Source: Akkermansia muciniphila (GTDB taxonomy: Bacteria; Verrucomicrobiota; Verrucomicrobiia; Limisphaerales; SXTU01). From it: a stretch of DNA of 56,552 nt. Both the position numbers and the translations under genes were made by a program. Where the stretch lies: NCBI GenBank assembly GCA_945874145.1, contig CAMCFN010000021.1:1-56552 (forward strand). The letters run 5' to 3'. Shown here piece after piece: positions 23,813-31,647 of this stretch. Each line of letters starts with the position of its first letter. The first letter of the stretch is position 1. The notes beneath the pieces are model-generated. The model searched no databases. It worked only from the letters and a program-made list of their open reading frames with translations, and was not told the origin of the DNA.

Positions 23813-26455
23813 ATGAAACAATTCTGCCTGTCCGCCCTGCTGTTCGCCTGCGCCTTCTCCGCCGTCGCGCAAACCAAGCCCGAAGAGTTCCCCAAGCAGC
23901 CGGATGTGCCTGCGCTTTCACCCGCCGAGCAGCTCAAGAAGTTCCAGCTCCCGCCCGGCTACAAGCTCGAACTCGTCCTCGCCGAGCCGGACATCAAGGA
24001 ACCCGTCGTCGCGGTGTTTGATGGCAACGGGCGCATGTTCGTCGCTGAGATGCGCACCTACATGCAGGACATCAACGGCACCGGCGAAATCACGAACCAG
24101 AGCCGCGTCTCGCTCCACTGGTCCAGCAAGGGCGATGGCAAGTTCGACAAGCACACCGTCTTCGCCGACAAGCTGCTGCTCCCCCGCATGATTCTCCCGC
24201 TCGGCCCCGGCGAGCTGCTCATCAACGAGACCGACACGCAGGACATTTACCTCTGGCGCGACAAGGACGGCGACGGTGTGGCCGACGAGAAGAAGCTCTG
24301 GTATGCCGGCGGCCCGCGCGGCGGCAACATGGAGCACCAGCAGTCCGGCCTTATCTGGGCCACGGACAACTGGCTTTACATGACCTACAACGCGTGGCGC
24401 CTGCGCTGGCAGGGTTACGACAAAGAGCCGTTGAAAGAATCCACGCCCGGCAACGGCGGCCAGTGGGGCCTAACCCAGGACGACTGGGGCAAGCCTTGGT
24501 ATGTGAACGCCGGCGGCGAGCGCGGCCCCATCAATTTCCAGACGCACATCTACTACGCCGCGCTGAACACGAAGGACCAGTTCGTAAACGACTACGCCAT
24601 CGTTTGGCCCATCGTCCCGATTCCCGATGTGCAAGGCGGCCCGAACCGCTTCCGCCCGGACGAGAAGACGCTCAACCACTTCACGGCCACCTGCGGCGCG
24701 GAAGTCTTCCGTGGCGACCGTTTGCCGGCGGACATTCGCGGCGACCTGCTCTTCTCCGAGCCGGTGGGCCGGCTCATCCGCCGCACGAAGATTGAGGTGA
24801 AGGACGGCGTCACGCGCCTCAGCAACCCCTACGAGTCCGTGAAGGGCGAGTTCATCCGCAGCACCGACCCGAACTTCCGCGTGGTGAACATGAACACCGC
24901 GCCCGACGGCACGCTGTATCTCGTGGACATGTATCGCGGCATCATCCAGGAGGGCAACTGGACGCGCGAGGGCAGCTACCTGCGCAAGGTCATCCAGCAA
25001 TACGGCCTCGATAAGAACATCGCCCGCGGCCGCATCTGGCGCTTGGTCCACGACGACTTCAAGCCCGGCCCGCAGCCGAAGATGGACGCCGAGAAGGCCG
25101 CTGACCTCGTCGCGCACCTCGCGCACCCGAACGGCTGGTGGCGCGACACCGCGCAACGCACGCTCATCGTCCGTGCCGACAAGTCCGTTACGCCCGCGCT
25201 GCAAAGCATGGCGCGCTCACACGCGAATCCGCTGGCCCGGATGCACGCCCTCTGGACGCTTGATGGCCTTGGCGCGCTGGACGCCACGTTCGCCCGCGAG
25301 AAGTTGAAGGACGCCCACCCGCAGGTCCGCATCGCCGCATTGCGCGCCAGCGAGACGCTTTACAAGGCCGGTGACAAATCCTTTGAGGCCGACTTCGCCA
25401 CGCTGGCAAAGAGCACTGATGCCGACCTCGGTTGGCAGGCGTTGCTCACCACCCGTGCGCTCAACGTGACCAACGCTCGGCAGACCATGACGAGCGCCGT
25501 GCTCGCCACGAACGCGCCTGCCGTCGTGAAGAACCTCGGAAAAAACCTGCTCGCGCCGCCCACGAGCTGGCCGCGTGAGTTCAGCGGCGCGGACAAGGCG
25601 CTACTCACGAAAGGCGAGGGCATTTACCAGGAGCTGTGCTTCGCCTGCCACGGCTTCGACGGACGCGGCATGACCGTGGACGGAGCGAAGCCCGGCACCA
25701 CACTCGCGCCCTCGCTCGCCGGTTCGCCGCGAGTTGCCGGCCAGCGCGAGGCGCTCATCCACATCCTCCTCAAAGGCCTCGCCGGCCCCATCAACGGCAA
25801 GACCTATGAGGCGCTCATGGTGCCGATGGAGAGCAACGACGACGCGTGGATTGCCGCCGTCGCGAGCTACGTGCGCAACAGCTTCGGCAACAAAGCCGGC
25901 ATGGTGAGCGTGAAGGAAATCACCGCCCTCCGCGCCGCTGCGAAAATCCGCACCCAACCCTGGACCATTGAAGAGCTGGCGGCCGCGTTACCGAACGCCC
26001 CGCTCGCGAACCGCAAGAATTGGAAACTCACCGCCAGCCACAACGCGGCCTCGCTCGCCAACGCCGTGGACGGCAATGGCACCACTCGTTTCGACACGAA
26101 GAAGTCCCAAGAGCCCGGCATGTGGGTGCAGATTGAGCTGCCCACTGAGACCGCCATCACCGGGCTGCGCCTAGACTCCGCCGGCTCTGGCAACGACTAC
26201 CCGCGCGGCTATCGGGTCGAGTTGTCTGGCGATGGCCAGACGTGGGGCAAGCCCGTTGCCACGGGGGAGGGTAAGACTGCGATTACCACGATCACCTTCC
26301 CGACGGCGGCGAAGACGAAATTCATCCGCATCACGCAGACGGGCAAGCCGACCGGCAACACCTTCTGGTCCATCCACGAGCTGGACGTGCTCTCGGACTC
26401 GAAGGGCAACATCACCGCCGGCAAGGCGACGGCGAAGCTGCCGGTGCTCGAATAG
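23813..26455 (+). CDS. PVC-type haem-binding protein with HEAT-like, cytochrome c and discoidin domains
   Basis: An 880-residue secreted protein with signal peptide (KQFCLSALLFACAFSAVAQ). In order: a propeller domain (PGYKLELVLAEPDIKEPVVAVFD, MYRGIIQEGNW) to about residue 430; HEAT-like helices (about 430-570); a class I cytochrome c domain with CFACHG (C609) and LMVPM as a candidate axial Met; and a C-terminal F5/8-type C carbohydrate-binding-like domain (WKLTASHNAASLANAVDGN, WVQIELPTETAITGLRLD). It probably binds sugar or polymer and carries out a redox step. GTG 23807 is an alternative start. A second diverged copy of its last 26 codons lies at 27351-27431. Confidence 0.83.
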   Translation: MKQFCLSALLFACAFSAVAQTKPEEFPKQPDVPALSPAEQLKKFQLPPGYKLELVLAEPDIKEPVVAVFDGNGRMFVAEMRTYMQDINGTGEITNQSRVSLHWSSKGDGKFDKHTVFADKLLLPRMILPLGPGELLINETDTQDIYLWRDKDGDGVADEKKLWYAGGPRGGNMEHQQSGLIWATDNWLYMTYNAWRLRWQGYDKEPLKESTPGNGGQWGLTQDDWGKPWYVNAGGERGPINFQTHIYYAALNTKDQFVNDYAIVWPIVPIPDVQGGPNRFRPDEKTLNHFTATCGAEVFRGDRLPADIRGDLLFSEPVGRLIRRTKIEVKDGVTRLSNPYESVKGEFIRSTDPNFRVVNMNTAPDGTLYLVDMYRGIIQEGNWTREGSYLRKVIQQYGLDKNIARGRIWRLVHDDFKPGPQPKMDAEKAADLVAHLAHPNGWWRDTAQRTLIVRADKSVTPALQSMARSHANPLARMHALWTLDGLGALDATFAREKLKDAHPQVRIAALRASETLYKAGDKSFEADFATLAKSTDADLGWQALLTTRALNVTNARQTMTSAVLATNAPAVVKNLGKNLLAPPTSWPREFSGADKALLTKGEGIYQELCFACHGFDGRGMTVDGAKPGTTLAPSLAGSPRVAGQREALIHILLKGLAGPINGKTYEALMVPMESNDDAWIAAVASYVRNSFGNKAGMVSVKEITALRAAAKIRTQPWTIEELAAALPNAPLANRKNWKLTASHNAASLANAVDGNGTTRFDTKKSQEPGMWVQIELPTETAITGLRLDSAGSGNDYPRGYRVELSGDGQTWGKPVATGEGKTAITTITFPTAAKTKFIRITQTGKPTGNTFWSIHELDVLSDSKGNITAGKATAKLPVLE

Positions 26456-26490
26456 GCCAGCGGCCTTCTCCCAACCATGAGCCTGGGCGG

Positions 26491-26575
26491 GTAGGGCGGG
26501 CTGTCCTCAGCCCGTCGCCCGAGCACTCGGATGCGACAAGACCTTCGGCGGCTCGGTGAGGACGCTGCGCCCTAC
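26491..26575. repeat. Inverted repeat after the haem-binding gene (family GTAGGGCG)
   Basis: GTAGGGCGGGCTGTCCTCAG (26491-26510) pairs imperfectly with the region GGCTCGGTGAGG to GCGCCCTAC (26550-26575), giving a long hairpin between the haem-binding gene and the toxin stop. It may work as a terminator for both convergent genes. Confidence 0.65.
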
Positions 26576-26616
26576 CAGGGCCGGTTCAAAGTAGGACCGG
26601 GGGAGGGTGCGGCGTG

Positions 26617-27045
26617 TCATTCCGCTGGGCGGGAGGATAGGTATTCGTCCGGCGACAACACGGGAAGCTGACTGGCCGCGTAATCGGCCCCGTTGCGCGT
26701 GATGATGGCTGCGACTCCGCCCGCCGAAACTGCGGAGAAATGCTGGATGGCATCCTCAAAATCCGCGAAGTCGGAGTCGAGCGCGCACTGAATTCCCGCC
26801 TCTGCGACGGCCACTATTTTCACCAGCCGCTTCAACTTCGCCAGCAGCTCGCGGGTCTCCATCTGCGTCCGTCCCTTCCGTAGCAGGTAGTGGAGATGGC
26901 TGAACGTGAGGGCGGAGGCGCAGGCCTCCACCTGCCCGAGTTCCGCCAAGGCGAGCAGCCGGTGGGCGTGTTCCGCGAACGGCTGGCGGTCGGCCAGATG
27001 GTCGAGCACCACGTCCGTGTCGAGGAACAGCTTATCCTTCGCCAT
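26617..27045 (-). CDS. PIN-domain ribonuclease toxin (VapC-like)
   Basis: A 142-residue PIN domain protein. The first acidic position is in LFLDTDVVLDHLADRQPF; further conserved positions are ALTFSHLHYLL and DSDFADFEDAIQHFSA (the Asp/Glu cluster), with IITRNGADY near the end. PIN toxins are Mg-dependent RNases that cut tRNA or rRNA. Its start overlaps the 3' end of the antitoxin gene by 14 bases, the normal layout of such modules. The four acidic positions appear intact, so it is probably active. It sits inside an insertion between two copies of a haem-protein 3' end. Confidence 0.88.
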   Translation of the reverse strand: MAKDKLFLDTDVVLDHLADRQPFAEHAHRLLALAELGQVEACASALTFSHLHYLLRKGRTQMETRELLAKLKRLVKIVAVAEAGIQCALDSDFADFEDAIQHFSAVSAGGVAAIITRNGADYAASQLPVLSPDEYLSSRPAE

Positions 27046-27286
27046 ACTTCTTGCGGAGGCCCTCGCTGATTACCTCACGCGCATCGGTGTCCGCCGGCAG
27101 AGGGAGGCTGCCACGCAACGCATCCGTGAGCGGCGTCCGACCGGCGTGGCTGTCGCGCCAGTTCTCAGCCATGACGGTCAACTGGCGGCGCACCACCTCG
27201 GGCAGGGTCACGCGATGCGCCCGCGCCTCCTGCTCGGCGAATTGCAACACCTCGGCATCCAGTTGCACGGTCAGAGTCGCGTTCAT
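27032..27286 (-). CDS. Antitoxin of the PIN toxin (ribbon-helix-helix-like)
   Basis: An 84-residue protein. The N-terminal TLTVQLDAEVLQFAEQEARAHRVTLPEVVRRQL follows the strand-helix-helix pattern of RHH/DUF6364-type antitoxins, which bind the operator as dimers. The C-terminal 40 residues (RTPLTDALRGSLPLPADTDAREVISEGLRKKY) would wrap the toxin. It is upstream of the toxin and overlaps it, so both are made from one message and probably autoregulated; no clear operator palindrome was found upstream. Confidence 0.82.
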   Translation of the reverse strand: MNATLTVQLDAEVLQFAEQEARAHRVTLPEVVRRQLTVMAENWRDSHAGRTPLTDALRGSLPLPADTDAREVISEGLRKKYGEG

Positions 27287-27350
27287 GAAGTGAAGCTAGC
27301 CAGCCGGACTTCGAGCGTCAACGCCTGCGCCGTCACGCCTGCGCCATCGC

Positions 27351-27431
27351 GAACTGGACGACGTGCTCTCGGACGCGAAGGGCCAAATCACCGAGGGCAA
27401 GCCGACGGCGAAGCTGCCGGTGGTCGAATAG
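27351..27431 (+). pseudogene. Remnant: second copy of the 3' end of the haem-binding/discoidin gene
   Basis: Read on the plus strand this encodes ELDDVLSDAKGQITEG, then KPTAKLPVVE and a stop. It matches the C-terminus of the gene ending at 26455 (ELDVLSDSKGNITAG, KATAKLPVLE, stop). Over 78 aligned bases (26378-26455) I count 8 mismatches plus one inserted GAC codon. There is no start and no upstream coding part. It is either the stump of a deleted tandem paralogue or a duplication linked to arrival of the toxin module. Confidence 0.8.
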
Positions 27432-27440
27432 CGTGTTGAG

Positions 27441-28457
27441 CTAAAGCAAGCTGGCCTGCCGCCCGGTGTTGGGTTTCAGCCCGAGCTTCTTGTAGCTCAA
27501 CTCCGTCGCGACGCGGCCTTGCGGGGTGCGTTGGAGGTAGCCTTCCATGATGAGGTAAGGCTCATAGACTTCCTCGATGGTGTCTGGCTCTTCGCCCACG
27601 GCGACGGCCAGTGAACTCACGCCCACCGGCCCGCCACCGAACTTCACGATGACGGTTTCGAGGATGCGCTTGTCCATCTCATCGAGGCCGTTCTGGTCAA
27701 TCTCCAGCATGGCCAGCGCCTTGTCGGCGACCAGTTCAGTGATGCGGCCGTCGTGGCGGACCTGCGCGTAGTCGCGCACGCGGCGCAGCAGGTTGCCCGC
27801 GATCCGCGGGGTGCCCCGGCTGCGGCGAGCGATCTCCATCGCCCCCGGCTCTTCCATCTCCACGTTCAGCAACCGCGCGGCGCGGAGGATGATCTTCTGG
27901 AGCTGCGCAGCATCGTAGTAGTCGAGCCGCTCGCGCATGCCGAAGCGCGTGAGCAGCGGCGCGGAGAGCAGGCCGCTGCGGGTGGTCGCGCCGATGAGGG
28001 TGAAGCGCGGGAGGTTCAGCCGCACGCTGCGGGCGTTCGGCCCCTGGTCAATGATGATGTCCAGCTTGAAGTCCTCCATCGCCGGATAGAGATACTCCTC
28101 GATGGTCTTTTGCAGGCGGTGGATTTCATCAATGAAGAGGACGTCGCCCTCTTCGAGATTCGTAAGCAGGCCCGCGAGGTCGGCGGCTTTTTCGATGGTC
28201 GGGCCGCTGGTGGCCTTGACGTTCGCGCCCATGGCCTTCGCGAGGATGTTCGCGATCGTCGTCTTGCCCAGACCGGGCGGGCCGCTGAGGAGGATGTGGT
28301 CGAGCGCCTCACCGCGTTGCCGGGCGGCTTGCACGGAGATTTCGAGCCGCTCTTTCACCTTCGCTTGGCCCGTGAAGTCCGAGAAGACCGAAGGACGCAG
28401 GGTGGTTTCCAGCGCCGTGTCGGGGTTGTTCAGAGTGGCAAGGGGTCGGTCGGCCAT
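27441..28457 (-). CDS. ruvB: Holliday junction branch-migration helicase RuvB
   Basis: A 338-residue AAA+ motor that drives branch migration with RuvA. Features: the N-terminal [19 protein letters not shown], Walker [11 protein letters not shown] (about 58-67), Walker [24 protein letters not shown], sensor [12 protein letters not shown], the arginine-finger region and the winged-helix end ([42 protein letters not shown]). All motifs are intact and length is typical. No ruvA or ruvC is adjacent. It ends only nine bases from the remnant gene on the other strand. Confidence 0.97.
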   Translation of the reverse strand: MADRPLATLNNPDTALETTLRPSVFSDFTGQAKVKERLEISVQAARQRGEALDHILLSGPPGLGKTTIANILAKAMGANVKATSGPTIEKAADLAGLLTNLEEGDVLFIDEIHRLQKTIEEYLYPAMEDFKLDIIIDQGPNARSVRLNLPRFTLIGATTRSGLLSAPLLTRFGMRERLDYYDAAQLQKIILRAARLLNVEMEEPGAMEIARRSRGTPRIAGNLLRRVRDYAQVRHDGRITELVADKALAMLEIDQNGLDEMDKRILETVIVKFGGGPVGVSSLAVAVGEEPDTIEEVYEPYLIMEGYLQRTPQGRVATELSYKKLGLKPNTGRQASLL

Positions 28458-28496
28458 CGCGCAGGAGGATGCGAGAGTGGCAGCGGCAGCGGCAAG

Positions 28497-29468
28497 TTAC
28501 TTCTCCACTGGCGGCTTGGTGTCCGCTGCCGTATGGCCGGGGATGGGCGCGCCCTGCTGAATCCACCGGATGACGTGCATGACCTCCTCGGGGGTGAGCG
28601 AGCCTTTGCCGGTGGGCGGCATCACGTCGTCGTCAGTGGCCGGCAGTAGGATGAGGCGGACGAGGTTGCTGGCGAAGGGGTCGCCGGGCTTCACCGCGAG
28701 CTTCTCACTGTCACCGCCTTTGAGTGCGATGGCGGGCTGGTCCATGCGATATTTGCCCTTCTGTTTTTCCGGGCCATGGCAGCTCAGGCATTTGGTGTCG
28801 AACAGCGGCTTCACCTTTTCGAGATAGAACTTTTCGTGCTCGTTAGCGCCGCCAGCCGCAGCGGCAGCGGGTGTGGCCGGCTCCTCCTCCACCATTGCCT
28901 TCACAAACTGTGGCGCGTTCTTGGTCAGGTAGTTCGAGCCGTGCGTAAGGTTGCCGCCCTCATGACCGGCGATGATGAGCAGGACGATGTTCCCGAGCAG
29001 CAGGCTGCGGTAGCCGCCGCGCAAGAGCTTCCTCGGCGCGTCGCCGCCGCCTGTGCGGTAGCCGAGCCATTGCAGGACAAAGGTCACGACGGTCAGCACC
29101 CCCACGGCGATGCCGAGGTTTTGGTGGGCGGCGAGCGTCACCGGGTCGTATTCCGCGCCTGTCCCGCGCAACACGCCCAGCAGCACGGTGAGCAGTGTGC
29201 TGGCCACACTCAGGCCCAGCATGAGCGTGATGACATGCTGCACCTCCAGTTGCTTGCGCCAGAGGTAGTAAAGATCCACGAGGAAAGCCATCGTCACAAA
29301 GCCGATGGGGAAGTGCAGCAGCACGGAGTGAAACGGGCCCAGAAACGGGCGCCAGCGGAAGACGCCGCCAGCCTCCGCAGCCAAGAGGTCGGGGGCAGAC
29401 ACCAGCCCGACCATGACCATGGCCAAAAGAGATCCACCCAGTCGAATCGCGCGAAGATTTTTGCTCAT
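28497..29468 (-). CDS. DUF2231 membrane protein fused to a planctomycete-type cytochrome c domain
   Basis: A 323-residue protein. After a signal/anchor (GGSLLAMVMVGLVSA) come four hydrophobic segments in the DUF2231 pattern: FHSVLLHFPIGFVTMAFLVDL with a histidine that could bind haem, VITLMLGLSVASTLLTVLLGVL, HQNLGIAVGVLTVVTFVLQWLG with H119 in the full frame, and LLLGNIVLLIIAGHEGG. A soluble PSCyt1-type domain follows: VKPLFDTKCLSCHG (C227), YRMDQPAIALKGGDSEKL, VMPPTGKGSLTPEEVMHVIRWIQQGAP. It may be an electron-transfer protein of the inner membrane. ATG 29468 has GGTGA at a better distance than ATG 29477. Confidence 0.8.
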   Translation of the reverse strand: MSKNLRAIRLGGSLLAMVMVGLVSAPDLLAAEAGGVFRWRPFLGPFHSVLLHFPIGFVTMAFLVDLYYLWRKQLEVQHVITLMLGLSVASTLLTVLLGVLRGTGAEYDPVTLAAHQNLGIAVGVLTVVTFVLQWLGYRTGGGDAPRKLLRGGYRSLLLGNIVLLIIAGHEGGNLTHGSNYLTKNAPQFVKAMVEEEPATPAAAAAGGANEHEKFYLEKVKPLFDTKCLSCHGPEKQKGKYRMDQPAIALKGGDSEKLAVKPGDPFASNLVRLILLPATDDDVMPPTGKGSLTPEEVMHVIRWIQQGAPIPGHTAADTKPPVEK

Positions 29469-29591
29469 AACATTCACCGCGCCACGCTCTGCGGGTCGGC
29501 GCTACGGGACTTGTTGCCGGGTTCGACGCGGTGGACACGCGCTGAGACTGGGCGGATTTTGCCCAAGCCAACGCCAAGATTGGCGTGTGCC

Positions 29592-31457
29592 CTACTGCAC
29601 GACGAGGTCGAGCGACAGGCTGCGGTCCAGCAAGGGGCCAAGCTGCGCGGTGAGTTCGGCCCAAGTGAGATTGGCCGCCGCGAGGACCAGCGGACGGGGG
29701 GAGACGAGCTGGCCGTCGGCCAGCCAGGCTTCGAGCGCAGCGGCGGACAAAGCGCTGAAAGTCAGCTTCGTAAGCTCCGCTTCGCTGAACATCGCTTCGA
29801 CGCCGGGTCGCTGGGGGTCGGGAAGTCGCCGCGCCCCAGCGAGTTGAGCGGCGGTGCCGGGCTTGGTCACCCGCAGGACGAGGTTGGCGGGAATCACGGC
29901 CTCGGGAAAACTCACGTTCGCAAAGGCCGTTGAGTCGGCGTTGAAGACCGGCGTGGCCGGCGGGGCGGCAAGTTCATTGCGAACCGGGGCGAGGGCGGCC
30001 AGCGCCGCAGCCACGAGGCGCAGGGGCGTGGCCGGTTCTGGTTTCAAGCCCACGCCGACATCCCAGCCAAGATGATGCCGCAACGCGAGCACGCTGTGGA
30101 GTTGCTCCGCCGGCGAAAGGTTTTGGCCGGCAAACGCAGCGGCCACGGCGGTCTCATTGAAGTGAAACCGGCCATTCGGTGCAACGCTCAGGCTCAGATC
30201 CACGCGGCCGGGCTTGGGCGAGAGCTGCTTCAACGCGGCGGCGATGCGGAGGTCGGCCGTGAGCTTGGCAGCGGCGGGCGAGAGACCGGCGGGGTCCACA
30301 GCGCGCAGGGCGGCGGCAATTTCACCGAGGTAGATGCGCAGGAGCTTGAGCGGGGCGTTGCGCGCACCGGTGAGCGGTTTGTCCGCCGCGTCGCGGAGCA
30401 GTTGCGTGACGGCAGCGACGTCGAGCCGCCAGTTGATCGGAATCGAATCGGAGGGCACCCGCAGGCCGGTGGGACTTTCGCGGAGGTCCACGAAGATTTG
30501 GTAGCGCTCGAACGGCTCACCGACAAGGAGCTCGTGACTGAAGGGTAAATCGCGCTCCACCGAGCCGCCGGATGGAATCACCACTGTTTCCGCCGCGCCG
30601 AGCGACGGCTCGGAGGGCGGGACGATGCGCACGCCATTGGTGGTGACGATCCACAAATCGAGGCACGCAGGCCAGTCGAGGCGTTGTTCGGTGCGGTTGG
30701 TGTTGATCAGCTTGAGCTTCAACGGCACCGGCTGGAAGGGAATGAGTTTCGCCGGGCCGGCGAGCTGGAGCTGGAGCTGGCGCGCGGCGGTGCGGGCCGG
30801 CCGCTCCGCGAGGTAGTCGGCAACGGACAACAGACTGAGGTCGAGTTCCGTGCTGGCGGTGCGGCCGTTCCAGAGCGCGATGCCACGCGGCATCTGCGGG
30901 CGCTGCTTGGGATGCACGCCGAGGTATTGCGCGCGGACCTTGTAGTCGCCTGTGAACTCGGCCTTCACCCAGTCGGTGAGCAGGGTGCTGAACTCTTGTT
31001 TCGCCCCCGGCATCAGTCGCACCGCACGCGCGAATTGGTGGGCGAGCGACGGCCCGGCGACGGTGGACTCGACGGTGATCTCGGCGAGCTTGCGGGTTTG
31101 TTTGCAGTGGTCGCACTTGGGGCTGTAGATGCCGGGCCCGGGGCCAAGGTGCGCCAGCGCCACCCTCGCAGGTGGTGGCGGTCCCTGCCGCTTCATTTCG
31201 ACCTTGCCGTTGTTGCGACAGCACCCTTCCCACATGAAGGCGAGCGCCTGCGTGGAGGTGTTGGTGAAGCGCCAGACGAGCGGCGTCGGGTCGCCGATGA
31301 CATGGGTTTGGGCGGGCGGAATGGTGATCTCGACGCGGATGGGCTCGTTGCTGGAAGCCGGTGCCGGGCCGATTCGAACCAGCGGTGGCGAGGCCGGCTG
31401 GGCCACCACGAGCGAACCTCCCGTCAGCCAGATGGCGAGGAGGCGCGCGATGTTCAT
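29592..31457 (-). CDS. Large secreted protein of unknown function
   Basis: A 621-residue protein with a signal peptide (ARLLAIWLTGGSLVVAQP). The N-terminal half has beta-sandwich-like strands (PIRVEITIPPAQ, PLVWRFTNTSTQAL, PLKLKLINTNRTEQRL) and two cysteine pairs (WEGCCRN and KCDHCKQ), which could form disulfides or bind metal. The C-terminal half is Ala/Leu-rich and mostly helical. I recognise no family. ATG 31457 is chosen for the signal peptide. It lies 190 bases downstream of the lptD start-side neighbour region and is transcribed in the same direction as lptD, but with its own spacing; co-transcription is possible. Confidence 0.7.
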   Translation of the reverse strand: MNIARLLAIWLTGGSLVVAQPASPPLVRIGPAPASSNEPIRVEITIPPAQTHVIGDPTPLVWRFTNTSTQALAFMWEGCCRNNGKVEMKRQGPPPPARVALAHLGPGPGIYSPKCDHCKQTRKLAEITVESTVAGPSLAHQFARAVRLMPGAKQEFSTLLTDWVKAEFTGDYKVRAQYLGVHPKQRPQMPRGIALWNGRTASTELDLSLLSVADYLAERPARTAARQLQLQLAGPAKLIPFQPVPLKLKLINTNRTEQRLDWPACLDLWIVTTNGVRIVPPSEPSLGAAETVVIPSGGSVERDLPFSHELLVGEPFERYQIFVDLRESPTGLRVPSDSIPINWRLDVAAVTQLLRDAADKPLTGARNAPLKLLRIYLGEIAAALRAVDPAGLSPAAAKLTADLRIAAALKQLSPKPGRVDLSLSVAPNGRFHFNETAVAAAFAGQNLSPAEQLHSVLALRHHLGWDVGVGLKPEPATPLRLVAAALAALAPVRNELAAPPATPVFNADSTAFANVSFPEAVIPANLVLRVTKPGTAAQLAGARRLPDPQRPGVEAMFSEAELTKLTFSALSAAALEAWLADGQLVSPRPLVLAAANLTWAELTAQLGPLLDRSLSLDLVVQ

Positions 31458-31647
31458 GCCGCCGAATGCTGGACCGGAACTGGGCCGCTGGAAGTTGATT
31501 GGCCCGCGCGCGTGGCTGCGGGCTGAAGGCCGCGCTCCGTCGCCTGGGTTCGGAATTCGGTTTGAAAGCAGCCCACGCATCGCAGAATTAGTAACACGGA
31601 ATGCCTTGCCGGGCGAATGGCAGGGAAGGATCGGCCATGCCGGCCGG

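Noticed and set aside
26456..27440. Calling the toxin-antitoxin block a transposon or integron cassette
   Set aside because: No transposase, integrase, terminal inverted repeats or short target duplications are present; only the 78-base diverged gene-end repeat brackets it.
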